A stretch of 64,000 nucleotides of DNA from Neobacillus bataviensis (GTDB lineage Bacteria > Bacillota > Bacilli > Bacillales_B > DSM-18226), in assembly GCF_019969725.1 (NCBI RefSeq), contig NZ_JAHXYW010000009.1, forward strand, positions 62,001 to 126,000, read 5' to 3'. Position 1 is the stretch's first letter. Each line of letters begins with the position of its first letter. The notes under the pieces are model-generated. The model had not been told where the DNA came from. It made no database searches and saw only the letters and a program-made list of their open reading frames with translations. The translations under genes were made by a program, and so were the position numbers. Below, one piece after another: positions 49,501 through 57,132 of this stretch.

Positions 49501-49582
49501 TTCCGCCCAAATAGGGAAAGTAATTACGGAACAACAGTCCAATATTTTAATTTTTTTGTCGGATAAGCTCTACTTAAAATAA
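46538..49582 (+). CDS. Secreted multidomain GH43 with LamG, Ig-like and FIMAH-type C-terminal domains
   Basis: A 1014-residue secreted protein with a signal peptide ending near STFAEE. A LamG-like domain covers about 35-255, and two atrophied Ig repeats follow at 265-450 (ITWESINQDIITNEGKVNRP and ITWKSSNPSIITPTGEVTRP). The GH43 domain is at about 455-765, with base D506 (GLRDPFIV) and acid E692 (GAGEGPTIF). Then come a Big2 Ig domain (VDKVRVELEQGKEEHLTATI), a domain with two cysteines (EITCSAFDELSGVASVNC), and a helical C-terminal domain of the FIMAH kind (LTQTFVSKDVVGVADSLVTK). It probably acts on arabinan or arabino-oligosaccharides that the preceding transporter imports. Strong CAGGAGGG before the ATG. 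Confidence 0.88.
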   Translation: MKKRKGLSTFLLTMLLFNTVSGIVPQSTFAEEPQAVKLILDYDMNSIEGTTVKDNTGNFEGKLVNPENAELIKGTDAGAVSFKGGSTSSYIEMPQGVLNNLESVTVSSLVNWNGVNEAEWLFALGQDSNKYLFTTPKRNSGDRSARAGLGITSWMNEAGANATTGTLKSNEWKLVTTVVSGAEKTIKLYIDGVEVGSASTNGYTLAQINNVNGRSGFIGRSFYSADPYFGGMIADFKVFNGALTATEVGKLKEEADKKIAAMDGLLLKNAANQLDYSMFINQNKNNDEITSDLLFPKKGSFGTTITWESINQDIITNEGKVNRPSYEDGDQKVGIIATISDGTKTITKEFTVTVLKKPHDSVAVRMDAANLKVHNIEDVRGNLTLPKTGVQGSAITWKSSNPSIITPTGEVTRPGNGEGDKTVKLTATLTLNKETITKAFLAKVKEMPKKENYEGYVFSYFTGEGYSNGEQIYFALSEGNNPLKWKELNNGAPAITSNLGEKGLRDPFIVRSPEGDKFYLIATDLKINGDWNWDRAQRRGSRAIMVWESTDLINWSEQRMVEVSPKEAGNTWAPEVVYDETTGEYIVFWASILFGNEEHTDWTHNRIMYSKTRDFYTFTEPKVYMDPGYSVIDTTMIKHDGKVYRFTKDERNNSTSSPNGKFVFQEVGDSVFDPTFDLIKEGIGKGSIGAGEGPTIFKSNTEEKWYMFLDEFGGKGYVPFETTNLQSGEWKMSTDYKLPSRPRHGTVMPVTKREYEGLLSNVPKVKNPDSIQKITGVTVDKVRVELEQGKEEHLTATITPDDAVNKDVLWSSNNEEVATVDENGNVSALREGTAKITATTVDGGYIDVSVVTVKKDTTPPEIQFIGNAGTYPVDAKIEITCSAFDELSGVASVNCPSTVEHAYDFGVGVHKLSASAVDKAGNTAVVETEFTVTVDFDSLSRLTQTFVSKDVVGVADSLVTKLQSAKEAAARGNKQAVEGKVKAYVNELSAQIGKVITEQQSNILIFLSDKLYLK

Positions 49583-49624
49583 GCATGGAAAAATAGTAGA
49601 TAGTAATCTAAAAATATATTATTT

Positions 49625-49675
49625 AGATGCCTCGGGGTTAAACAAATGTTTTTTAACTCTGAAGGCGTCTTTATC
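49625..49675 (+). terminator. Rho-independent terminator after the third GH43 gene
   Basis: AGATGCCT...GGTTAAA pairs with TTTAACT...AGGCGTCT over about 18 positions with a few mismatches, followed by TTTAT. Confidence 0.6.
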
Positions 49676-49790
49676 TATGCCCTATCAAATAAATTTTTTG
49701 TAGAAGGAGCTATTTAAATTAAACAAACGGTTTAAACTATAAAAAATTTTTTTATCTGGACAATGTTTTTGTTTAAAAAGGAGTTTTTAT

Positions 49791-50480
49791 ATGAGAAAAA
49801 TAGCTAAGAAAATCGTTTCATTAGTAATGGTTTTTATCATGCTGATGAGTTTGCCATCGGTGATGACACCTGTTAAAGGTGTACAAGCAGCAGGTGAAAC
49901 TCAACAAAATTCCCAAGATCCAAATCTCAAACTCTGGTATAAGTTTGATGAGACAAGTGGTACAACAGTAACGGATTCGTCCGGTAACGACTTCAATGGA
50001 GCCTACGTTAACACACCTGAAGGGGCAAAGGTATAAATGGCGGTTCTCTTAAAATGAAAGGCGGTGCATCCGGTTCTGCTACACCATACGTTAAAATCCC
50101 TAACGATGTTTTAGAAGGGGTAAAAAATATAACAATCTCTACATGGGTAAATTGGTCAGGCGGCAATACGGCAAATCAGTGGATTTATGCGCTCGGAATT
50201 GATTCTAAAAAAATATATTTTTGCAACTCCGAAAGGGAATTCAAGCACACTCTACTCTGCAATTACAAATGTAAATAGCACGAGCACAAATGTTGGTTAT
50301 ACGCAAGAGCAAGGGCTTGCAGCATCCTCGGCCTTAGCAGGCAATCAGTGGAAACACCTGGCAGTAACCATAAATACAGATACGAAAACCAGTATCATGT
50401 ATGTAGATGGGGTAGAAGTTGCAAGAAATACAAACGTTACAATTAAGCCTTCAGATTTGTATGATGCAGCAAAAGATTAA
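49791..50480 (+). pseudogene. Truncated secreted LamG-domain protein, fourth arabinan-type enzyme remnant
   Basis: A good start (AAAGGAG, ATG 49791) gives an intact signal peptide and the first LamG strands (LKLWYKFDETSGTTVTDSSG, as in the 38735 protein). A frameshift near 50030 moves to a second frame (MKGGASGSATPYVKIPNDVL, ITISTWVNWSGGNTANQWIY) and another near 50210 to a third (EQGLAASSALAGNQWKHLAV, IMYVDGVEVARN). The sequence then stops at 50478 with no catalytic domain. It is the 5' remnant of a further multidomain glycosidase of the same kind as its neighbours. Confidence 0.75.
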
Positions 50481-50768
50481 ACTAATCCCAGAAATCACAT
50501 TTAAATATGGTTGAAGTGCATAAAAAATTGAACATACAGCAGATTTAAGAGAAACTATTTGGTTTGAATAACACTATTTTCTTATTGATCTGAGAATATC
50601 AAGATGTGTTTTACCATTTTAGAATTCCCTTGTTCACTAAAAGTAGCCTGCCTTTAATGTTTTGTTTTATTTCTTATACATATATTTAATACCATTTTCC
50701 TGATTGTGACCATCCCTAAAATATGTGCTGAGAAGTTTCCATTTCTTGATTAGCACCTGCCACCGTTT

Positions 50769-51728
50769 CTATTTGTGTGACCAATTAGATACAGGTGGTT
50801 CATTAAACCAATTTTTCCTAATTAATAACTTCAGCCCTTTCTCTGAGTAGTTTTCAATCATCTTGATTAGTTCCTTTAAAGAATCTATATGATCCTTTTT
50901 ATAACTGGATACCACTGCATATTGTAGATTGGTTATACTTACTGGGTTTAGGAACATTATTAAGTTTGCCATTAATTTATCTGAAAAAGGGGATTCCTTT
51001 ACTTTATTAACGTGAGCCTCAAGTCCAGTTATAGTTGGAATTCCATTTTCTCTATAGATATCGGATAAAGAGGCTGATTGATAAAATGCTAACTTTTTCC
51101 CTTCCAGTATAAATTTCTTTGTGTCCATATCCTCTGCGACTTCAGAAAAACCGGTACAAAGAGCAACTCCAACATTGTTACATTGAAGGGCACTGAATAT
51201 ATTTGCCAATTCTACCGCATTAAGTGGCCGATGCTGAGTTGATGCAACTTTGAATAGTTTCCCAGCCCTTTCGTCTGCTTTTTTGTAAGAGAAGGAATTA
51301 TTTTGTAATAAATCTTTATCATTAAGCAATTTTAATAAAGAAAAATCTAATTGAATGACATCATTGAGTAGTTTTTTATAAAAATTTTTTACTTTATATT
51401 CTGTTAATTCAACATATTGACCAGCAAGCGCTCGCAATCCATTACCCGTTATATGCTTTAAGATTTCTATAATTAATTGGTCTGAAAATAGCTTTGCTGT
51501 TGAACTATATAAATCATCTTCCCTGAAGAAGGGCGTATCTTTATAACCTTCTTCAGACAATAATTGAGTAGCCTCTTGTTCTTGATATGTAGAGATTTCA
51601 TATATTTCATTTAAAATATTCCTTAAATCAGTATCCTCAGAAGTTTCACTAAGATATTTTAAAAATAAATTGATCATGTTTGAACTTGATTGTAAGTACC
51701 AAAGGAAACCTAATTCATTTACGTTCAT
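50769..51728 (-). CDS. DUF3231-type protein
   Basis: A 319-residue, mainly helical soluble protein. It has the layout of DUF3231 proteins of endospore formers, with two similar halves of about 160 residues (NELGFLWYLQSSSNMINLFL in the first, LNAVELANIFSALQCNNVG in the second). Members are annotated in bacilli without a firm function; a link to spores is sometimes suggested. It is a single gene facing the arabinan cluster. The family call is from overall pattern only. Confidence 0.6.
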   Translation of the reverse strand: MNVNELGFLWYLQSSSNMINLFLKYLSETSEDTDLRNILNEIYEISTYQEQEATQLLSEEGYKDTPFFREDDLYSSTAKLFSDQLIIEILKHITGNGLRALAGQYVELTEYKVKNFYKKLLNDVIQLDFSLLKLLNDKDLLQNNSFSYKKADERAGKLFKVASTQHRPLNAVELANIFSALQCNNVGVALCTGFSEVAEDMDTKKFILEGKKLAFYQSASLSDIYRENGIPTITGLEAHVNKVKESPFSDKLMANLIMFLNPVSITNLQYAVVSSYKKDHIDSLKELIKMIENYSEKGLKLLIRKNWFNEPPVSNWSHK

Positions 51729-52232
51729 TGTTTACCCCCTAAAGACCGATTTTCTTTTTTAGCTTGTCAATAAAATTCTTGATTATTCATGAATTAGAAA
51801 TTTTTCCTAAATACACATAGAGTTTCCGTGTACAGGATTGAGCCTTTCGAAAAAGAACAACATTTTATATATCCGACCAAACTAATGTTGGTAATATAAT
51901 GATTCAAAAATATTGAGGTGAATATCTAAAAACTAACTTCCTTTAATGGGGAAAGTGAATTATTTTGTAGGGGCGAACAGTGTTGTGGACGGGATCAAGC
52001 CCCACTGGCAGAGAAGTTGCACTCATGTTAACTATAATCATAAAACCTAATAAAAATAGGGCAATCAGTTGCGGAATATCATGGGAGTTCGATTGAGGAA
52101 GTGGAAGAAGTACATAGAAGAAAGTGACAAGCGCAAGGAGGTTTTAAGAGGATGTACATATATAAAACTTAACAATAGTTCCTCGAGCAAAAAAATACAA
52201 CATTTCCTATTGCCTCTATCAAATTATTTTTA
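51729..52232. other. Intergenic region holding the dispersed repeat
   Basis: About 500 bases. It contains the second copy of the dispersed repeat at 51967-52068 and the presumed promoter of the DUF3231 gene on the minus strand. No coding frame was recognised. Confidence 0.5.
51967..52068. repeat. Dispersed intergenic repeat, copy 2
   Basis: Same orientation as copy 1 at 20288-20391. It shares GGGGCGAACAGT, GACGGG, a CCC-rich centre, GGCAGA and the AATAAAAA..GG.CAA.CAG end, with many substitutions between. Confidence 0.5.
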
Positions 52233-52276
52233 AGAAAAAAAGAGACTCCAATTCCTTTATGAAAAGGGGTCTCTTT
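52233..52276 (-). terminator. Rho-independent terminator for the minus-strand genes
   Basis: On the minus strand AAAGAGACCCC pairs with GGAGTCTCTTT around a 16-base loop (one G-T pair), followed by TTTTCTT. It lies about 37 bases after the stop of the small gene at 52313. Confidence 0.7.
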
Positions 52277-52312
52277 ATGTCTGTATAAATGTTCAGAAAT
52301 TCAGGTTCCTTT

Positions 52313-52549
52313 TTAAAATTTACCTTTCCTCCGCAATACTCCTTTCTTCACAAGATTTACTAGAATCCCTTTATTTTTAAATTTATTATAAGCAATTAAC
52401 CTATTCAAATCTTTAACCGTCAAAGTGGCTGGATCGGCTGCAAGCTCATACTCATTTTTTACTTTATCAATTAAGGAGAGGGCAAATTCAATCTGCTTTG
52501 GATTTAATGTACAGTCCTCTTGATCCGATGCATGAACGGCCGAGTTCAC
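52313..52549 (-). CDS. Small hypothetical protein after the thuA remnant
   Basis: A 78-residue frame starting with GTG inside the stop of the thuA remnant (GTGA overlap). It reads NPKQIEFALSLIDKVKNEYE, LTVKDLNRLIAYNKFKNKGI and LVNLVKKGVLRRKGKF. It looks like a helical, basic C-terminal domain of a nucleic-acid-binding protein. I do not recognise the family. It may be a real small gene or the end of a lost larger one. Confidence 0.4.
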   Translation of the reverse strand: MNSAVHASDQEDCTLNPKQIEFALSLIDKVKNEYELAADPATLTVKDLNRLIAYNKFKNKGILVNLVKKGVLRRKGKF

Positions 52550-52808
52550 TTTTTAAGTCGTTCGGTTGGTTTTGCCCAATGTACTGTATTGCAAATTACT
52601 TTTTGAATTTGTGGATGATGGTAAGTAGGATGTTTTTCATGTCCAGGTCGGAAATTAAAAATTTTACCTTTTTCATGTTTTTTATGTCCCCACCAGATTA
52701 TACATCTTTATTGTTTGAAACATCCCCTGTTAAACCATGTTCTTCTCCAGCAAGTGTAGCAGTGTTTACATTAAACCCATCGCTTTTTAAAAAGTCGGCA
52801 AGTACGGT
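52546..52808 (-). pseudogene. thuA remnant (ThuA-like domain protein) with an internal deletion
   Basis: On the minus strand the first part reads VLADFLKSDGFNVNTATLAG, HGLTGDVSNNKDV, then a frame change to IWWGHKKHEKGK. It continues KIFNFRPGHEKHPTYHHPQI and VICNTVHWAKP, ending RLKK and stop. Both halves match ThuA-like proteins, which accompany Gfo/Idh oxidoreductases and sugar transporters. The middle third, between the WWGH and FxFRPGHE motifs, is missing, and a frameshift is present, so it is dead. Confidence 0.65.
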
Positions 52809-53139
52809 TTATTAGATTACAACTCCTTATTCATTTCGAAAAGTTTCTATTTGATTGTAAAAAGGATCACACTAAAAGAAAATATCCGAAGTAAATAACT
52901 ATTCCACATTTTTACAGGTTTCATTTAAATAACCTGTATAAGTGCAAAGAAAAACTAAATTTCCGCCATTGTTATTAAAAAAATTATTAATATAATTAGA
53001 TTCATGGAATACTTACATTTCTGTAATATTTTTTTAACTCAATATGTAAACGCTTTAATTGGTGGTAAATCTAAAAAAAAGCAATAGAGTTTAAGTTTGA
53101 TATGCATTTATACATATACCGGAGGGGGAGGTGAATATT
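52809..53139. other. Divergent intergenic region with a cre site
   Basis: About 330 bases between the thuA remnant (minus) and the AraC regulator (plus). It contains the cre-like site at 53045-53058 and the very strong ribosome binding site before 53140. No gene was seen. Confidence 0.5.
53045..53058. promoter_or_regulatory. CcpA cre site before the second sugar cluster
   Basis: TGTAAACGCTTTAA matches the cre consensus TGWAANCGNTNWCA at all but one position, about 80 bases upstream of the AraC-family gene. It implies catabolite repression of this cluster. Confidence 0.6.
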
Positions 53140-53979
53140 GTGCTTAATCAATTTAATTACTTATTTGAAAATGCCGAACTAGAGATAAAGGAGTTCAACC
53201 TAAGTAGCAGAATTGAAATGAAGACATTTAATAGAACATTGCCATATTATGTTGTGTCTTATCATAAACAAGGGATGTCCAAATTACGGGTAGGGGATGT
53301 AACTTATGAAGTGCATCCTGGAACCGTTATATTTATCCCGCCGAATGTAGAGCACGATCATTATAAAGATACTTCCGAAGAGAGCGTTTTCTTATGGTGG
53401 CATTTTAAATATGAGATAGGAGGAGTATTTGACGTATTAAAGTTGTTTCAATTTCCTCTGTTGTTTCCGATTAAGAATAAAGAGAAATTTGAAGCTCTTT
53501 TTGCAGAATTTATGGATACTTCATTAAGAAAAGAGATATGGCCTACTATTATTTTAAGGAAAGCAAAATCTTTAGAATTGCTGTACTTTTTGCTTAACGA
53601 AACGGTAGATGATTGTAAACAAACTACATTATTTACACAACAAAATCAGAACTTTATGAGTATATTAATTAGGATGATTCAGAATATAGACAAAGAAATT
53701 TCGCTAAAGCAGTTGTCTGAAGAACTATTTCTTCATCCAACCTATATCTCTAATAGGTTTAAAGAGTTATTTGGAAAATCACCCATACAAATTCATAGGG
53801 AGATGAGGATTAACCAAGCGAAAAAGCTGCTTAAAACTAGCGATATGTCCATTGCGTTGATCAGTGATTCACTTGGGTTTAGCGGGGTTTCTTCCTTTTC
53901 AAGATTATTTAATCTATATGTTGGAGTTTCTCCAACTGAATTTCGTGCATTGGGTAAAAAAAGGGGAGTCAGCAAATGA
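53140..53979 (+). CDS. AraC-family regulator with a cupin sensor domain
   Basis: A 279-residue regulator. The N-terminal half is a cupin-like sugar-sensing domain (LRVGDVTYEVHPGTVIFIPP, NVEHDHYKD). The C-terminal 100 residues have two helix-turn-helix motifs (ISLKQLSEELFLHPTYISNR and ISDSLGFSGVSSFSRLFNLY). It heads the second sugar cluster and overlaps the next gene by 4 bases (ATGA), so it probably controls its own operon. I prefer the GTG at 53140 because the anti-SD match GAGGTGA covers the earlier in-frame GTG at 53131. A cre site lies upstream. Confidence 0.88.
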   Translation: MLNQFNYLFENAELEIKEFNLSSRIEMKTFNRTLPYYVVSYHKQGMSKLRVGDVTYEVHPGTVIFIPPNVEHDHYKDTSEESVFLWWHFKYEIGGVFDVLKLFQFPLLFPIKNKEKFEALFAEFMDTSLRKEIWPTIILRKAKSLELLYFLLNETVDDCKQTTLFTQQNQNFMSILIRMIQNIDKEISLKQLSEELFLHPTYISNRFKELFGKSPIQIHREMRINQAKKLLKTSDMSIALISDSLGFSGVSSFSRLFNLYVGVSPTEFRALGKKRGVSK

Positions 53980-54791
53980 AACTAGTAATTCAAGATAGAC
54001 CTTTATTTGGTAATACTTTTGTGGAAAAACTAAATCGAATAGCTTCAATTGGATTTGACGGATTGGAAATCGATGGTGATGTACTATTAGCACGTTTAAA
54101 TGAAATTAAGATGGCGATTCAATCTACAGGAGTTCCCATCACTTCTATCTGTGGTGGTTATCGCGGATGGATAGGAGACTTTGAAAGAGAAAACAGGGAA
54201 ATGGCTCTTCATGATTTGGAGAAAATTTTAAAATGTACAGCTGAAATCGGTGCGATTGGAGTAGTGGCACCGGCGGCGTTCGGAATTTTTTCGCATAAGC
54301 TTCCACCTTTTAAAGCACCAAGAACTTCGGAAGAAGATAAACAAGTTTTATTAGAATCATTGTTCAAAATTAACAGAATAGCAGAAGCTGAGGGTACCAC
54401 GTTATTGTTGGAGCCCTTAAATCGATATGAAGACCATATGATAAACACTTTAGACCAGGCTGCAGAGCTAATTCGTGAAGGAAACTTTCATTCTATTAAA
54501 ATCATTGCAGACTTTTTCCACATGAACATGGAAGAGAAAAATATTGTTGAGAGTATACATAATGCGAAGGATTTAATTTGGCATGTTCATTTATCCGACA
54601 GTAATCGTTTACAGCCTGGACTTGGGCATACCGATTTTGTTTCTGCATTCCGTGCATTAAGAGATATTGGGTATGATGAAAGTTTGGCTATAGATAGTCC
54701 ATTTGTAGGGGATCCATCTAAAGTATATTCGGAATGCTGTGATTACTTAAGAGAATGTCTTGAAAAATCTCAATATACGAAACAATCCTAA
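53976..54791 (+). CDS. TIM-barrel sugar isomerase/epimerase-like protein
   Basis: A 271-residue protein of the AP-endonuclease-2/xylose-isomerase-like TIM barrel family. The metal and substrate residues are suggested by LLLEPLNRYEDH (Glu), IIADFFHMNMEE (Asp, His), WHVHLSDSNRLQPGLGHTDF (His, Asp) and ESLAIDSPF. Relatives epimerise or isomerise keto-sugars. It overlaps the AraC gene start-to-stop (ATGA). The substrate is unknown; context suggests a sugar released from an imported glycoside. Confidence 0.82.
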   Translation: MKLVIQDRPLFGNTFVEKLNRIASIGFDGLEIDGDVLLARLNEIKMAIQSTGVPITSICGGYRGWIGDFERENREMALHDLEKILKCTAEIGAIGVVAPAAFGIFSHKLPPFKAPRTSEEDKQVLLESLFKINRIAEAEGTTLLLEPLNRYEDHMINTLDQAAELIREGNFHSIKIIADFFHMNMEEKNIVESIHNAKDLIWHVHLSDSNRLQPGLGHTDFVSAFRALRDIGYDESLAIDSPFVGDPSKVYSECCDYLRECLEKSQYTKQS

Positions 54792-54815
54792 ATAGAAATG
54801 GAAGGATTGATAATA

Positions 54816-56183
54816 ATGTATTCTTTATTACCTGTCATTATAGACTATGAGTTGCAACAAAAACTGGAAGAAGGTTGTGACATCGATAATTTCAGAAAGA
54901 AATTTGATGAATGGCTGCTATCAAAAGGATGCAGCAAAAGAGAAGTCTTCTTTGCCATAGACGAGAAGGAGTTAACCTATCATTCAGAGGATGATAGAGT
55001 GCTGTTGCCTATTTATGAACAGCTAATACAATTGACAAATCAACAAGAAATAGATAACCATCCGGAGGAATTAAGCAATTTATTTACATCTAAATCGGAA
55101 GATACTCAAGTGAATTTTTCGAATGAAGAGTTGTACGATAAGATTTACGGCGGATGGCTAGGACGAAGTGCTGGCTGTACATTAGGAAAACCAATTGAAC
55201 TTTGGTCCTCTGAAAAAGTTGAATCATATTTAAAACTTACAGACGCCTATCCTCTTAACAATTATATTCCTGAAAGGAAACCGATGCCTGATGGCTATAA
55301 ATTTAAGGAAGGTACTGAAAGTGCATTGAAAAATAAGGTAAATGGAACTCCACGAGATGATGATATGGACTATCCTATATTAAACCTTCAGGTACTTGAA
55401 AAATATGGTTATGTTTTTACAACAGAGGATGTAGCTCAAGAGTGGCTTCAAACTATGCCATATAAACAAGTTTATACGGCTGAGCGTGTTGCTTATAAGA
55501 ATTTTATAGAAGGAAAAATCCCACCAGAAACTGCACGCTATCGTAATCCATATAGGGAATGGATTGGCGCGCAAATAAGGGCTGATCTATGGGGATGGGT
55601 CAATCCAGGCAATCCCAAAGCCGCCGCAGAAATGGCATACCGTGACGCAATACTTTCGCACACTAGTAATGGTGTGTATGGAGAATTATGGATGGCCGCG
55701 ATGATCTCCTCAGCTTTTGTCGAAGATAATGTTGAAATGGTTGTCAAACAAGGATTGTCCATGATACCTCCTTTATCACGTTTAGCGAAAATGATTAAGC
55801 AGGTAATTGCGTGGTCCCAGCAATATGAAAAATGGGGAGATTGCTTCCAAAGAATTAAGGAAAATTACGGGAATTATAACGCGGTTCATACAATAAATAA
55901 TGCTGCTATTGTAACTATGGCACTCCTTTATAGTAAAGGTGATTTCCATGATGGTATTACCATAGCAGTTATGGCAGGATGGGATACGGATTGTAATGGT
56001 GCTTCTGTTGGTTCTATTCTGGGTGTAATGAATGGAGCTTCTAGATTACCTGAAAAATGGATATCTCCTTTAAAAGATAAAATTACAACTCTAGTTGCAA
56101 TGGACCGTAATTTAAAATTATCTGAATTGGCAAATCGGACTATGGCTCAAGCTGTTCAATTATCCAAAATAAAGGAATCATAA
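54816..56183 (+). CDS. ADP-ribosylglycohydrolase-family protein
   Basis: A 455-residue protein. Residues 1-105 are a lead domain without a clear match. The ADP-ribosylglycohydrolase fold follows, with YDKIYGGWLGRSAGCTLGKP, the first metal-binding motif PRDDDMDYPI, and the second metal motif GWDTDCNGASVGSILG near residue 390. Classical members remove ADP-ribose from proteins using two magnesium ions. Members in sugar clusters are thought to act on other N- or O-glycosides, so here it may be a carbohydrate enzyme. The start at 54816 follows GGAAGG; the in-frame ATG at 54798 lies before that site. Confidence 0.85.
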   Translation: MYSLLPVIIDYELQQKLEEGCDIDNFRKKFDEWLLSKGCSKREVFFAIDEKELTYHSEDDRVLLPIYEQLIQLTNQQEIDNHPEELSNLFTSKSEDTQVNFSNEELYDKIYGGWLGRSAGCTLGKPIELWSSEKVESYLKLTDAYPLNNYIPERKPMPDGYKFKEGTESALKNKVNGTPRDDDMDYPILNLQVLEKYGYVFTTEDVAQEWLQTMPYKQVYTAERVAYKNFIEGKIPPETARYRNPYREWIGAQIRADLWGWVNPGNPKAAAEMAYRDAILSHTSNGVYGELWMAAMISSAFVEDNVEMVVKQGLSMIPPLSRLAKMIKQVIAWSQQYEKWGDCFQRIKENYGNYNAVHTINNAAIVTMALLYSKGDFHDGITIAVMAGWDTDCNGASVGSILGVMNGASRLPEKWISPLKDKITTLVAMDRNLKLSELANRTMAQAVQLSKIKES

Positions 56184-56314
56184 GATTTATTCAGGCGTTA
56201 ATCGTAGATGGATCGGTAATGGACGGAGAAATTAGAGTAAAAACTTGCTTTGGGCTACTCGAGGCTCATAAAGAATTCTTACTAAATTTCTTTGAAGATT
56301 ATGATAAAGCTTAA
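56184..56314 (+). pseudogene. Short C-terminal gene fragment
   Basis: Directly after the preceding stop the frame reads FIQALIVDGSVMDGEIRVKT and CFGLLEAHKEFLLNFFEDYD, ending at 56312. The composition is protein-like but there is no start. I cannot name the parent gene. It marks another deletion in this cluster and is followed by a terminator. Confidence 0.35.
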
Positions 56315-56321
56315 TGAAGAA

Positions 56322-56367
56322 AATACAGGCTAATCGGCTAACTGTCAAAATTAGCTTGTATTTTTCT
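56322..56367 (+). terminator. Rho-independent terminator
   Basis: AATACAGGCTAAT pairs with ATTAGCTTGTATT (one G-T pair) around a 15-base loop, followed by TTTCTTTTTT. It closes the AraC-epimerase-glycohydrolase transcript. Confidence 0.75.
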
Positions 56368-56490
56368 TTTTTACCTAATTAAAGGGGGGAATGTTTTGAA
56401 GTAAAACTCAATTTTAGTGTAGGTAGCTTTTTTACGAATATGTTGGCTTTTTAAAGAAATTGATAGATAAATCGAAGGAGGTTCATTTAC

Positions 56491-57132
56491 ATGGAATTTC
56501 GAACACTAGGAAAATCAGGATTGACAGTTTCTGAAATCGGTTTTGGTTCTTGGGCAATTGGAGGAGATGCTTGGGGACCAGTAGATGATCAGCAGTCTAT
56601 CCAGGCAATGAATAAAGCTTTTGAATTAGGAGTCAATTTTTTTGATACAGCCGATGTTTATGGTAATGGACATAGTGAAACGTTGGTGAGGCAAATTCTA
56701 AAAGACAAAAGAGAACACATTATTCTATCCACAAAAGGTGGATTAATGGGTCATACTCGGAAACCTGAACCCATTTATGACCGTCCTGAAAAAATAGTAA
56801 AGGCTTTTGAGGATAGTTTACTGCGACTAGGAACTGAGTATATTGATGTGTATTTTTGTCATATCTGGTGGCATGTTGAACAGGAAACGGAGGCTTTTCT
56901 TACAGCGTTTGATAAGTTAAAGCGAGAAGGAAAGGTAAAAGCTGTTGGAGTTTCTACAGATAACTTTAAGTATTTAAAAACGTTCAACCGCTATAACTCT
57001 ATTGATGTGCTACAAGTAGATTATAGTATATTAAATCGCGCAGCCGAGAAAGAAATTCTACCATATTGTCAGAAAGAAAATATTGGTGTAGTTGTACGCG
57101 GTCCATTACAAAAAGGATTATTAACATCCTGA
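56491..57132 (+). pseudogene. Aldo/keto reductase, 3'-truncated by deletion
   Basis: The first 213 residues of an aldo/keto reductase: MEFRTLGKSGLTVSEIGFGS, the catalytic loop FFDTADVYGNGHSE, LSTKGG (catalytic Lys) and the barrel strands up to VVVRGPLQKGLLTS. Full-length relatives have about 310-330 residues, so the last 100, including most of the NADPH site, are missing. At about 57125-57135 the sequence passes straight into the middle of a solute-binding protein gene in another frame. AAGGAGG precedes the ATG. A short protein may still be made but should not be active. Confidence 0.8.

Noticed and set aside
52498..52815. 105-residue plus-strand frame
   Set aside because: It is the antisense of the thuA remnant; the minus strand gives recognisable ThuA motifs.
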